Assembly (NCBI GenBank): GCA_022072615.1
Contig: JAJVHS010000021.1
Span: 1 to 64,000 of the forward strand
Reading direction: 5' to 3'
DNA from: Phycisphaerales bacterium
GTDB taxonomy: Bacteria; Planctomycetota; Phycisphaerae; Phycisphaerales; UBA1924
DNA length: 64,000 nt
Shown here in pieces: positions 17,481 to 25,858 of this stretch. Both the position numbers and the translations under genes were made by a program. The notes below the pieces were generated by a model. It was not told the origin of the DNA, searched no databases, and saw nothing but the letters and a program-made list of their open reading frames with translations. Every line of letters begins with the position of its first letter. Position 1 is the first letter of the stretch.

Positions 17481-18056
17481 TCAGGCCTGCCACGGGAACT
17501 GAAAGCCGCGGACTCGCTTCAGGTCCGGGTCGAGCACGAGGGTCGACTTGCGGTCGAATGGCCAGCTATCCGCTGAGTCTTCTTCCCCGCCCGATACTCG
17601 CTCGCTGAGTGCGCCGACCAGGAAATGCCACAGGCTCGATGCTACTACGTATTCGATCTCTTCGGCCCCCGAGGTTCCTTCATGGAAGCACACAACGGAA
17701 CGGTTGAGTGCCTTGCATGGGACAAGCAGAAACGTTTGGCCGCAGCCATCATCAGCGAAAGGAATCCATCGCTGGGTACGCCATTCTTGGTGCTCGAAGC
17801 TTCCACCGATATCCAGGAACGCCTTAGACTTATCCCGGACGCCAAGGAAGCGTGCAACCCACAATCCGGCAACCAGAGGTGACCCGTTACACACAGTCAA
17901 CCAAGCTCGAAGCTCGGATGGAAGCGGAAAACCGATTGACTTGCGGAATGCACTGATCATCGCCGGAGAGAGCGTTGGTCCGGGGTTAATTTCCAGTTCG
18001 TCCTTTCGAGCGTGAAACAGGCGGGTTGCGACTGCCTTGGCTTGCTCAATGTTCAT
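17481..18056 (-). CDS. SMI1/KNR4 (SUKH) family protein
   Basis: About 191 residues. It has the SUKH-like N-terminal pattern: ISAFRKSIGFPLPSELRAWL, then TVCNGSP, which is the conserved 'LPxxLRxWLxxxNG' element. The central strands include WRTQRWIPFADDGCGQTFLL. Family members often serve as immunity proteins for polymorphic toxins, but others have unrelated roles. No toxin gene is adjacent. The coding region is visibly less GC-rich than its neighbours, which suggests recent acquisition. The ATG at 18056 (MNIEQAK) is preferred over the longer frame start at 18086. Confidence 0.75.
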   Translation of the reverse strand: MNIEQAKAVATRLFHARKDELEINPGPTLSPAMISAFRKSIGFPLPSELRAWLTVCNGSPLVAGLWVARFLGVRDKSKAFLDIGGSFEHQEWRTQRWIPFADDGCGQTFLLVPCKALNRSVVCFHEGTSGAEEIEYVVASSLWHFLVGALSERVSGGEEDSADSWPFDRKSTLVLDPDLKRVRGFQFPWQA

Positions 18057-18134
18057 TCCGCGATTCCGGGTGCCCAGTCGGTACAAAGAACAACGATGCC
18101 TCGCCGCGCTTCCGGCTCAACGAAGGTACCGCGT

Positions 18135-19181
18135 TCACGCCCGGGCGGTCTGCTTCCAGTGCTCAACGCCCCCGCCCGCGGGATGCAGCATCGCCCACAG
18201 CTTGTCGAGCAGCGGGCGGAGGTTCGTGTTCGCCGCGCCGGAAATCGCGAGCACGCCCACGCGCGGGTCGACGTCCAGCTCGCGCGCGAGCGATTTCACG
18301 GCCACCTCGACTTCCTCGGGCATGAGCAGGTCGATCTTGTTGAGCACGATGAGTTCGGGCTTGCTCGCCAGCGCCTCGGAATACTGCGTCAGCTCGTGTC
18401 GCACCGTGCGGTAGTTTTGGGCGGGAGTCGTGCCGTCGGGCGGCTGGGCGTCGAGCAGGTGCACGAGCACGCGGGTTCGCTCGATGTGCCGGAGGAAATC
18501 GAGCCCGAGCCCCGCGCCCTGCGCGGCTCCTTCGATGAGCCCGGGGATGTCGGCCATGACAATCCGCCGCATGGCGTCGAGCTCCGAGATGCCCAGCTGC
18601 GGCGACAGCGTGGTGAACGGGTAGTCGGCGATCTTGGGCGTCGCGCGGGTGAGCGCGGCGAGCAGCGTTGACTTGCCCGCGTTGGGCAGGCCGACGAAGC
18701 CGACGTCGGCGATGAGCTTGAGCTCGAAGCGCAGGCGGAAAGACTCGCCCGGAGCGCCGGGGGTGGCGCGGCGCGGGGTCTGGTTGGTCGAGCTCTTGAA
18801 GTGCTCGTTGCCCCAGCCGCCCTTGCCGCCCTTGGCGATGACGACGCGGTCGGCAGGCTTGAGATCGGTCATGAGCTCGCCGGTCTGGTCGTTGTAGACC
18901 AGGGTGCCCGGGGGCAGCTTGACGATCAGGTCGGGAGCATCGGCGCCGTGGCACTGCTTGCCGCCGCCCGGATCGCCGTCCTTGGCCTCGAGCGCGGGCA
19001 CGCCGCGGAAGTCGTACAGCGTGTGCATGCCGTCCTCGGCGACCAGGACGACATCGGCGCCCTTGCCGCCGTCGCCGCCATTAGGCCCGCCCTTGGGCTC
19101 GCCCTTCTCGCGGCGGAACGCGACGCACCCGTCGCCGCCCTTGCCGGCCCGCACCGTGATGATTGCCCGATCGACGAACAT
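18135..19181 (-). CDS. obg: GTPase Obg (CgtA)
   Basis: A 348-residue protein. The glycine-rich Obg fold (1-160) starts MFVDRAIITVRAGKGGDGC. The GTPase domain follows, with G1 GLPNAGKST, G3 DIPGLIEGAAQGAGLG and G4 NKID. The optional C-terminal OCT domain is absent. Obg is an essential GTPase associated with 50S ribosome assembly and stress responses. The start was set at the ATG giving MFVDRAII, the universal Obg N-terminus, instead of the longer open frame. The usual rplU-rpmA neighbours are not present. Confidence 0.97.
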   Translation of the reverse strand: MFVDRAIITVRAGKGGDGCVAFRREKGEPKGGPNGGDGGKGADVVLVAEDGMHTLYDFRGVPALEAKDGDPGGGKQCHGADAPDLIVKLPPGTLVYNDQTGELMTDLKPADRVVIAKGGKGGWGNEHFKSSTNQTPRRATPGAPGESFRLRFELKLIADVGFVGLPNAGKSTLLAALTRATPKIADYPFTTLSPQLGISELDAMRRIVMADIPGLIEGAAQGAGLGLDFLRHIERTRVLVHLLDAQPPDGTTPAQNYRTVRHELTQYSEALASKPELIVLNKIDLLMPEEVEVAVKSLARELDVDPRVGVLAISGAANTNLRPLLDKLWAMLHPAGGGVEHWKQTARA

Positions 19182-19270
19182 GCGAGCAGAGGGTAGGTGT
19201 CGAAGCGCCGGGCATCCGAGGCCTCGCGGCACCGCCCTTTGCGAGCACGAGATGTCGAATCCGCGGGTGA

Positions 19271-19687
19271 CTACGCGGCGCGGCGCATGAGCGTGCCACG
19301 GCTGAGGCCGCGGAGCAGGCGGTCGCGGTCGCCGAAGCGGGCAAAGCGCGTGAAGGTCACCGCCATGCGCACGGGGCCGGGGTCGGAGTCATCGACCCAC
19401 ACGATGTTGCCAAGGACGTAGATGCTGCGATCCGAATCGAGCTCGTGCGGGTGGTCGCCGGGGAGGGTCATCTGCATGGCGACGGCGGTGCCCGCGGGGA
19501 TCGCCTCGTCGAGCTCGAACATCACGCCGCCTTCGGAAACGTCGTAGGCGTGGCCCTCGAAGCTGAACCGATCCTGCGACTCGAGCCGCAGGGAGATCGG
19601 GCAGTACATGGGCGCCACCGTAAATCGGTCGTGCCGGCGGCGGTTGATGGGGGTCGTATGGGGTTCGTGAGTGGTGGTCGCGGACAT
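19271..19687 (-). CDS. PilZ-domain protein, putative c-di-GMP receptor
   Basis: A 138-residue single-domain protein. It has the two PilZ ligand motifs: the arginine-rich RRRHDRF (RxxxR type, about residues 17-23) and DVSEGGVMFE (D/NxSxxG), followed by the beta-barrel strand pattern ending VRMAVTFTRF. Such proteins bind cyclic di-GMP and modulate motility, adhesion or polysaccharide output. The ATG at 19687 has GGAG upstream and is preferred to 19714. Given the flagellar cluster in the same window, a motility link is possible but not shown. Confidence 0.85.
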   Translation of the reverse strand: MSATTTHEPHTTPINRRRHDRFTVAPMYCPISLRLESQDRFSFEGHAYDVSEGGVMFELDEAIPAGTAVAMQMTLPGDHPHELDSDRSIYVLGNIVWVDDSDPGPVRMAVTFTRFARFGDRDRLLRGLSRGTLMRRAA

Positions 19688-19868
19688 GGTCGGCTCCGGG
19701 AGAAAGGCGAGCATTCGCGGACGAACTGATAAGTCCGCAGGAACGCCCCGCGCTTGCAGGTTCCAACCCGCACTATCGGGCCGTGCGTGATGGGACTTGT
19801 GCCCGGTGAACCCGAATGGTCCGAAAACCGTTTCTGGAGGGAGGTTTGCGCAGCCTGCGCGCCCGCGG

Positions 19869-20333
19869 TCAGTGCCCGGGCAGGCCGGCGACGACTAGGC
19901 TGACTGTCACCGCATCGACCTTGACGCCCATGCGGGACTCGATCCGGCCGACAAGGTCGGGGCCGATGCGATCGACCAGCTCGCGGCTGAGGTCTTCGGG
20001 GATGTCCACGAACTTGCCGTCGGTGGTCGCCAGGTGCGCGTGATCGGAGAGGTCGGCGTCGAATCGGCTCGACCCGCCGCCCGCCGGAGTCAGCTTGCGA
20101 GCAAGCCGGCTCTCGACGAGGACGTCGAGCGTGTTGTACACGGTGGCGAGGCTCAGGCCGCTGTCCTGGACCCGGGCGGCCTGGAAGAGTTCTTCGGCCG
20201 TCGGGTGGTCGTGCGACTGGTGCAGGAGCGTATAGATCAGTTCGCGCTGGCGGGTGGTCCGCAGCCCGTGTTCGTGGAAGAGATCCTTGATCTGGTCGAT
20301 GGAGAGCGGCTTCAACTCGTGAACCTCGATCAA
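19869..20333 (-). CDS. Fur-family regulator, PerR-like metal site, no cysteines
   Basis: A 154-residue protein. The winged-helix DNA-binding half contains RTTRQRELIYTLLHQSHDHP and SLATVYNTLDVLVESRLARK. The dimerisation half contains RFDADLSDHAHLATTDGKFVDI. Aligned by eye with PerR, the regulatory metal ligands (His37, Asp85, His91, His93, Asp104 equivalents) are all kept. The CxxC pairs that bind structural zinc are replaced; the protein has no cysteine. The only in-frame start is TTG at 20333, directly after an in-frame stop, with a TATAGT box 8 nt upstream. A palindrome overlapping that box suggests autoregulation. Confidence 0.88.
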   Translation of the reverse strand: MIEVHELKPLSIDQIKDLFHEHGLRTTRQRELIYTLLHQSHDHPTAEELFQAARVQDSGLSLATVYNTLDVLVESRLARKLTPAGGGSSRFDADLSDHAHLATTDGKFVDIPEDLSRELVDRIGPDLVGRIESRMGVKVDAVTVSLVVAGLPGH

Positions 20334-20337
20334 TCAG

Positions 20338-20353
20338 GACAACTATAGATGTC
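20338..20353. promoter_or_regulatory. Palindromic operator candidate overlapping the fur-family promoter
   Basis: GACAACTATAGATGTC is a 16-bp inverted repeat with 14 of 16 symmetric positions. It sits 5-20 bp upstream of the regulator's TTG start and contains the minus-strand TATAGT -10 box (20342-20347). Its place between the regulator and the divergent gene at 20405 suits autoregulation and possibly control of both genes. It does not closely match the classical Fur or PerR box. Confidence 0.55.
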
Positions 20354-20404
20354 AGCGGGGCGAGCGGGCGTCGACCGATCGGTTTCCCGGGCAGCGAGCG
20401 GCAC

Positions 20405-21295
20405 ATGCAGACGACAAGCCCCCTTCCCACCCCTGCTTCCGCGACCGCACAGGGGATTTCTCCCCACGCGCGAGCCCCGATCACCGCAACCGACTCGGCG
20501 CTGATGTGCGAGTCCTGCGGATACCCGCTTGCGGGCCTGGAGGAATCCCAGGGCAACTGCCCGGAATGCGGCACGCCGATCGCGGATTCGCTTCCGCGGC
20601 GGCGGACCGGTTCTGCGTGGCAGAATCGCGGGGGCGTGCTGTCGTGGCCCGGCGCCGTGTGGGACACGCACAAGGGAACCCTGCTCCGCCCGCGGGAGCG
20701 GTTCAGGACGCTGCGCATCGAGCCCCGCAGCGGCACGCTGCTTTTGGCCGTGACGCTTCCTTTGGCGGGGCTGCTGCTGGTGGCGCCGTGGACGGGAACG
20801 CTGGTCGGCGACCCTGCCCGGGCGGCGCGGGGCGCGGGGCCGGTGGTGCAGGCGGCGGTGTACGCGCTGATGGTGCCGTTCCAGGCGGCGATCGCGGCGG
20901 GCATTCTGCTCGTGCTGACGGCGATCGAGTGCCGGGGCGTGATGTTCTTTGCTCGGCGGAGGGGCTGGCGGCTGACTCGGGAGGCGGCCTGGCAGGTGTG
21001 CTCGCACGCGTCGGCGGGGTGGATAGTCGGGGCGCTGGTTCCGCTGTTTGTGATGGCGGTGCTGTGGGCGGCGCCGACGGGTCGCCCGAGCCTGCTCGAC
21101 AAGTTGCTTGCTCGGGGCGGCGGAATTGGCGTCGGGAGCTTCTCCGCCGGGGACGCGGTGCTCGCGAGCGTGGTGGTCGGGGCGTATGTGATCGGCCTGC
21201 TGGTGTTCGAGGTGCTCGTGTATGTGGGGGTGAGGCAGTGCCGGTGGGCGAACCCGATCAACGCGGGGCGATCAGGCGGTGAAGTCTCGCGTTGA
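20405..21295 (+). CDS. Zinc-ribbon polytopic membrane protein
   Basis: A 296-residue protein. An N-terminal zinc ribbon (CESCGYPLAGLEESQGNCPECG, two CxxC pairs at about residues 35-56) is followed by a membrane domain with about four helices (such as LLLAVTLPLAGLLLVAPW and DAVLASVVVGAYVIGLLVF). The ribbon with 'GYPLxGL' spacing is typical of planctomycete membrane proteins, and the membrane part is YIP1-like. It is divergent from the Fur-family gene and may share its operator. Function unknown. Confidence 0.7.
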   Translation: MQTTSPLPTPASATAQGISPHARAPITATDSALMCESCGYPLAGLEESQGNCPECGTPIADSLPRRRTGSAWQNRGGVLSWPGAVWDTHKGTLLRPRERFRTLRIEPRSGTLLLAVTLPLAGLLLVAPWTGTLVGDPARAARGAGPVVQAAVYALMVPFQAAIAAGILLVLTAIECRGVMFFARRRGWRLTREAAWQVCSHASAGWIVGALVPLFVMAVLWAAPTGRPSLLDKLLARGGGIGVGSFSAGDAVLASVVVGAYVIGLLVFEVLVYVGVRQCRWANPINAGRSGGEVSR

Positions 21296-21412
21296 ACGGT
21301 CGAGGCCGGCGTGCGCATATCATCACGCCCCGCGAGTCAAGGTGCGCCGCCTGTGGGCCGGCGCCGCTCGTCGGCCCCGATGCCGCGGGGAAATCGGCGT
21401 ACAACGTGCTTT

Positions 21413-23044
21413 ATGGAAGGTCCGGTCATCGCCACGGAGGGAGCAGGTTCGCACGCGCCCAGCGCCAGGGACGCCCGTGCGCCCCGGTCGACGGAGGGCG
21501 GCGGGTCGGACCCGTCGGCGGAACCGCCATCGACGTGTGAATACGACCTGGAAGGCCAGGCCGCGGGGACGCTGAGCCCGCCGTGCGGCGACCCGGTGGC
21601 GGCGTCGCCATTGGCGGATGCTCCGCCGGCCGCGCCGGGTCGGGCTCATCGGCGGCTGGGCGTGCTGCGGCACCGGCATTTTCGCAACGTGTGGCTCGGG
21701 GCGTTCGGGGCGAGCCTGGGCGGCTGGATGGAGCACGTTGGCATCCGGTGGGTGATGACGGAGATGACGACGGCGCCGGGGTGGAGCGGCCCGGACGCCA
21801 ACGCGATGATCAGCTACCTGACGGTGGCGTCGCTGGTGCCGACGCTGCTATTGGGGATGATCGCGGGGCTGATCACGGACCGGGTGAACCGCAAGACGCT
21901 GCTGCTGGTGTCGCGCGTATCGATGATGTTCATCGCGGTGGGTCTGGCGGTGATCAGCTACTTCAGCCTGATCGGCCCGGGGGTGCTGCTGGTGCTCTCG
22001 GCGCTGCAGGGCGTCGCGATCGCGTTCGACATCCCGGCGTCGCAGGTGCTGACACCGCGGCTGGTGCCGCGCGAGGAGCTGACGGAGGCGATCCACCTCA
22101 ACGGCGTGCAGTTCAACATGGCCCGGGTGCTCGGCCCGGCGCTGGGAGGGGCGATCCTGTCGTGGACGAGCACGACGTCGCTGTTTGTGATCAACGCGGT
22201 GAGCTTCGTGGGTGTGCTGATCTCGGTGTGGGGGACTCCCGACGCGCCGGCGCCGCCGCGCGCACCCAACGGCAGGTCGGTGCTGGGCCAGGCGGGGTCC
22301 GACATCGCCGAGGCGATGTCGTTCGTGTTCCACCGGCGCGGGCCCCGGGCGGCGTTTCTGGCGCTGGTGGTGTTTGCGATCTTCGCGACGCCGATGATGC
22401 AGCTTCTGCCGGTGTTCGTGCACCAGGTCTACCACCGCCAGGAGAGCGCGTTCGGCATCATGCTCGGGGTGATGGGTTCGGGCGCGGTGACGGGCGGGTT
22501 CCTGGTGCGGCGCGTGCCCAAGTGGTACCCGATGCACCACTTCATCCCGGTGTCGGTGCTGCTGGGCGGCGTGACGATCTTCCTGTTCGCGATCATGCCC
22601 TCGCCGCTGGCCGCGGGCGTGTTCCTGTTCCTGTCGGGCATCTTCTGGATGTGGGCGTTCAACTCGTCCATGGCGGTGATGCAGCTGCTGGTGGACGACG
22701 CGATGCGCGGGCGGGTGCTGGCGGTGTGCAACACCGTGGCGCTGGGGCTCATGCCGGTGGGGACGATCCTGGCGAGCATGGGCGGGCGGTGGCTGACGCA
22801 CGTGTACGACGCGGCCAGGGGTACGACCCACCCGGCGACGGCGGACGACATCGGCCGTGAGGCGCAGGTCGGCGTGGCGATGTGCGCGGTGCTGCTGATC
22901 GCCGCGGGGATCGTCATGCTCGTCAGGCGGACGCCGGAGATCGACGGCGCGGTCCCCGACGGGGCGCCGCCCGAACGGGGATTCCTGCGGGGCCTGACGG
23001 CGGGCGAGCACCGCCCGAACCCGGGGGTTGCACCGGCCAAATAG
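21413..23044 (+). CDS. MFS transporter, MFS_3/EntS-like
   Basis: About 543 residues. An 80-residue disordered, alanine/proline-rich cytoplasmic tail is followed by 12 predicted helices. The MFS signature between helices 2 and 3 is LITDRVNRKTLLLVSR, and the LxxxR/E elements resemble exporters of the MFS_3 class (FNxARVLGPALGG). Substrate is unknown; relatives export siderophores, drugs or lipids. The start at 21413 was chosen because upstream codons overlap low-complexity non-conserved sequence; the exact N-terminus is uncertain. It ends 85 bp before mqnC. Confidence 0.82.
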   Translation: MEGPVIATEGAGSHAPSARDARAPRSTEGGGSDPSAEPPSTCEYDLEGQAAGTLSPPCGDPVAASPLADAPPAAPGRAHRRLGVLRHRHFRNVWLGAFGASLGGWMEHVGIRWVMTEMTTAPGWSGPDANAMISYLTVASLVPTLLLGMIAGLITDRVNRKTLLLVSRVSMMFIAVGLAVISYFSLIGPGVLLVLSALQGVAIAFDIPASQVLTPRLVPREELTEAIHLNGVQFNMARVLGPALGGAILSWTSTTSLFVINAVSFVGVLISVWGTPDAPAPPRAPNGRSVLGQAGSDIAEAMSFVFHRRGPRAAFLALVVFAIFATPMMQLLPVFVHQVYHRQESAFGIMLGVMGSGAVTGGFLVRRVPKWYPMHHFIPVSVLLGGVTIFLFAIMPSPLAAGVFLFLSGIFWMWAFNSSMAVMQLLVDDAMRGRVLAVCNTVALGLMPVGTILASMGGRWLTHVYDAARGTTHPATADDIGREAQVGVAMCAVLLIAAGIVMLVRRTPEIDGAVPDGAPPERGFLRGLTAGEHRPNPGVAPAK

Positions 23045-23118
23045 GCGGCGGCGAACCGGTCGGAGGCCAGACGGGGCGACAATCGGTTTTCGGAGTTTTC
23101 AAACCAAGTTGAAAGTCC

Positions 23119-23124
23119 TACAGT
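23119..23124 (+). promoter_or_regulatory. TACAGT -10 box, leaderless start of mqnC
   Basis: TACAGT ends 5 nt before the ATG at 23130. It decides the mqnC start over the longer upstream open frame, which overlaps the MFS gene. Confidence 0.55.
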
Positions 23125-23129
23125 CGGGC

Positions 23130-24632
23130 ATGAGCATGCGTCCGGTTGAGCATCCCACGATCGCGGCGACCGACCCCGGCCTCCTGGCGGCGGTCGTGGC
23201 CGGCGAGGCACGGCTGACGCCCGACCAGGGGCTCGAGCTGTTCAGGCGCCTGCCGCTGGCGGAGCTGGGCCGGTACGCGGATGCCCGTTGCCGGCGTCTG
23301 CACGGGGACGTGCTGCGGACGTACGTCATCGACCGGAACATCAACTACACGAACGTGTGCACGGCGCGGTGCACGTTCTGCGCGTTCCGGCGGGATTCGA
23401 CCGACCACGACGCGTACACGCTCGGCAAGGAGGCGATCCACGAGAAGATCGCGCAACTGGTGGCGATCGGCGGGACGCAGATCCTGATGCAGGGCGGGAT
23501 GAACCCGGACCTGCCGCTTGACTACTACCTGGAGCTGCTGTCGTCGATCCGCGAGCGGTTTCCGTCGGTGCACGTCCACGCGTTCAGCCCGCCGGAGCTC
23601 ATCGAGTTCGTGAACTTCTTCGACCCGCCGGGGAAGGACCTCTTCGCCAAGTGCCGGTGGGTGCTCGGCAAGCTGCAGGAGGCGGGGCTGGACTCGCTGC
23701 CGGGCGGTGGCGGCGAGATCTTCGCGACGCCGGTGCGGCGCAAGATCGGCCTGGGCAAGTGCGACGCGGAGTCGTGGCTCACGGTGATGTTCGCGGCGCA
23801 CTCGCTGGGCATGTTCACGAGCGCGACGATGATGTTCGGGCACATCGAGGGGCACGCCGACCGCGTCCACCACATGTGGCTGGTGCGGCAGTGGCAGGAT
23901 CGAGCGCTCGCGGAAGCCGGCCGTGACAGCGCGTCGGCGTGGCAGGGTGACACCGTGGATTCGACGAACTCGGCCGCTTCCTCCTTCGGCCATTACAAGG
24001 CGTTCATCTCGTGGCCCTTCCAGCGTGAGAACACGCCGCTGGGCCGCGTGCGCGACTGGGGCGCGCAGCCCGAGGAGCTGTCGGCGGAGTTTCCGGGCGA
24101 CATCGTCGCTCGCGCCTTTGACTGGGGCCGGCACGACGAGGTCGACTACCGCGCCCTGGGCCCGGCGGCGGAGCAGTTCGGGCGCCGGGTGCGGATGTCG
24201 GGCGCCTCGGACTACCTGCGCACGCAGGCGCTGTCGCGGCTGTTCCTGGACAACATCTTTTCGATCGGCAGCTCGTGGGTGACCATGGGGCCGCACATCG
24301 GCCAGGTGGGGCTGGCGTTCGGCGCCAACGACATGGGCAGCGTGATGATGGAGGAGAACGTCGTCTCGGCGGCTGGCACGACCTACTTCCTCGACGAGGC
24401 GCTGCTCTGCCGGCTCATCCGCGAGAGCGGGTTCATCCCGGCGCAGCGGGACAATACCTACGACCTGCTCAACATTCACGATGGGCAGGACTCGCCCGAT
24501 CTTCGCGTGAAGGACTGGTCGACGCACCGGGCCAAGTCGCTCTCGCGTCAGCGCGGCGGGACGTCGGCGGCACGCGAGTCTGAGCCGGTGGCCCTGACCG
24601 TGACCGGGGCGGCCGAGCGATCCCGAAACTGA
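23130..24632 (+). CDS. mqnC: Cyclic dehypoxanthinyl futalosine synthase MqnC (radical SAM)
   Basis: A 500-residue radical SAM enzyme. The cluster motif is CTARCTFC (C77, C81, C84), preceded by NINYTNV as in MqnC/CofH proteins. The C-terminal region has SIGSSWVTMGPHIGQ, then FGANDMGSVMMEENVVSAAG, diagnostic of MqnC. It cyclises dehypoxanthine futalosine in the futalosine route to menaquinone. The protein is clearly longer than usual MqnC. An extra Ala/Ser-rich stretch (about residues 255-287) replaces the typical 'ELQDETGGF' link before the conserved FISWPFQRENT, and another lies near 315-345. No other mqn gene is nearby. Confidence 0.88.
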   Translation: MSMRPVEHPTIAATDPGLLAAVVAGEARLTPDQGLELFRRLPLAELGRYADARCRRLHGDVLRTYVIDRNINYTNVCTARCTFCAFRRDSTDHDAYTLGKEAIHEKIAQLVAIGGTQILMQGGMNPDLPLDYYLELLSSIRERFPSVHVHAFSPPELIEFVNFFDPPGKDLFAKCRWVLGKLQEAGLDSLPGGGGEIFATPVRRKIGLGKCDAESWLTVMFAAHSLGMFTSATMMFGHIEGHADRVHHMWLVRQWQDRALAEAGRDSASAWQGDTVDSTNSAASSFGHYKAFISWPFQRENTPLGRVRDWGAQPEELSAEFPGDIVARAFDWGRHDEVDYRALGPAAEQFGRRVRMSGASDYLRTQALSRLFLDNIFSIGSSWVTMGPHIGQVGLAFGANDMGSVMMEENVVSAAGTTYFLDEALLCRLIRESGFIPAQRDNTYDLLNIHDGQDSPDLRVKDWSTHRAKSLSRQRGGTSAARESEPVALTVTGAAERSRN

Positions 24633-24660
24633 AGCGCTCGGGGCGAGGGCACGTGACGGG

Positions 24661-25134
24661 TCAGGCCTGGCCGTTGCTGGCGGCGGCGAAGATCGACCGC
24701 TTGAGCTCGATCACCTGCATGACCTCGTCCACCTGGGTCTTGGTCTGGCATTCCCAGCCGGGCCAGTAGACCCCGGCGATGGGCGAAACGGCTCGGAGCC
24801 CTTCGCGGATCGTCCGGGGGAGCTTGGCCAGGGGCAGGCGTGTCAGCACCGCCGCGGGGAGGGGAACGACGATCTCGGGCTTGTTGGGCTGGAGCACGAG
24901 CACGACCCAGGCGCGCGACGGATCCAGCGGCGACCGGTATTCCAGGCTCCAGCGCCAGGGGATCCCCAGCCATGCGAGCGTTTCGGTGACGTCGCCCAGC
25001 GCCAGCAGCCGTTGACGAGCGGTCTCGAACACGGCGCCGACCTGCTTGTTGCTCAGGTCGCGCAGCGTCTCGAACGTCGGGGTTCGGAAGCGGTCTTCCC
25101 AGGCGTTTCGGGTTCGCGGACCGGACGTGGACAT
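24661..25134 (-). CDS. Hypothetical protein
   Basis: About 157 residues, soluble. It has helical N-terminal (FETLRDLSNKQVGAVFETAR) and beta-rich central parts (WSLEYRSPLDPSRAWVVLVL, then KPEIVVPLPAAVL). A C-terminal helix runs QTKTQVDEVMQVIELKRSIF. I do not recognise the family. The ATG at 25134 is preferred because the 80 upstream residues of the open frame are arginine-rich and look non-coding. It is transcribed towards mqnC and divergently from the response regulator. Confidence 0.6.
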   Translation of the reverse strand: MSTSGPRTRNAWEDRFRTPTFETLRDLSNKQVGAVFETARQRLLALGDVTETLAWLGIPWRWSLEYRSPLDPSRAWVVLVLQPNKPEIVVPLPAAVLTRLPLAKLPRTIREGLRAVSPIAGVYWPGWECQTKTQVDEVMQVIELKRSIFAAASNGQA

Positions 25135-25331
25135 CCCGGCGACTCTCCGGCAAGACGGCCACGAGAAACCACCCCGCCCACGCTCGCGTTCAGCCGCGGA
25201 GCCCCCTCGTCGCCGGGTGAATCGTACGCCCGGGCCGTTGCCGCACGCGCCGGGCCGCCGCCGAAGCGTGGCCGGGTTCGGAGCTAGGATGACATTCCCG
25301 GCGGGGCAGCCCGTCCGGCCAGGGCATCGCG

Positions 25332-25856
25332 ATGACCAACCCGCACGAACAGGCCGCATCCCCCGCATCATCGGTCCCGGCAGCCACGGCCGCCGGTCGA
25401 ATCGAATCCGACGCCGATCTTGGCGATGCCACGATCCTGCTGGTGGACGACAACCCGCAGAACCTCGAGCTTCTCCAGGCGTACCTCGAGGACCTGCCGT
25501 GCAAAATCGTGCTCGCGACCGATGGCGACGAGGCGCTCAAGGCGGTCGAGCAGTCGCCCCCGGACTTGGTGCTGCTGGACATCATGATGCCCAAGATGAG
25601 CGGGTTCCAGGTGTGTTCGCGGCTGAAGAAGTCGCCGGCCACCAGCGACATCCCCGTCGTGATGGTGACGGCCCTGAACGAGGTGAGCGACGTTGAACGG
25701 GCGGTGGACTGCGGGGCCGACGACTTCCTCACCAAGCCGGTGCACCGGCTGGAGCTGCTGACCCGGACGCGGTCGTTCCTGCGGCTGCGGAAGCTCCGCA
25801 AGCAGCTGAATTCGACGCTCGCCGAGCTGCGGTCGCTGAAGGAAGGCCGTCAGTAG
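25332..25856 (+). CDS. Receiver-domain response regulator (PleD/Rcp-type)
   Basis: A 174-residue protein. A 30-residue disordered N-terminus precedes a complete receiver domain with acidic pair D39/D40, phospho-acceptor D83 in LLDIMMPKMSG, T113 and K135. A C-terminal coiled coil (RLRKLRKQLNSTLAELRSLK) replaces an output domain. It could be a phosphorelay shuttle or a dimerising adaptor. TAGGAT (25285-25290) about 40 nt upstream is a candidate -10 box. The neighbours do not indicate a partner kinase. Confidence 0.9.
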   Translation: MTNPHEQAASPASSVPAATAAGRIESDADLGDATILLVDDNPQNLELLQAYLEDLPCKIVLATDGDEALKAVEQSPPDLVLLDIMMPKMSGFQVCSRLKKSPATSDIPVVMVTALNEVSDVERAVDCGADDFLTKPVHRLELLTRTRSFLRLRKLRKQLNSTLAELRSLKEGRQ

Positions 25857-25858
25857 GC

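Noticed and set aside
17465-18134. Toxin partner for the SMI1/KNR4 protein
   Set aside because: Flanking genes are a small structured protein and obg. Neither resembles a toxin domain.
21292-21412. N-terminal extension of the MFS transporter
   Set aside because: The residues are low-complexity and not membrane-like, and the frame start lacks a ribosome-binding or TANNNT signal. The shorter start was used.
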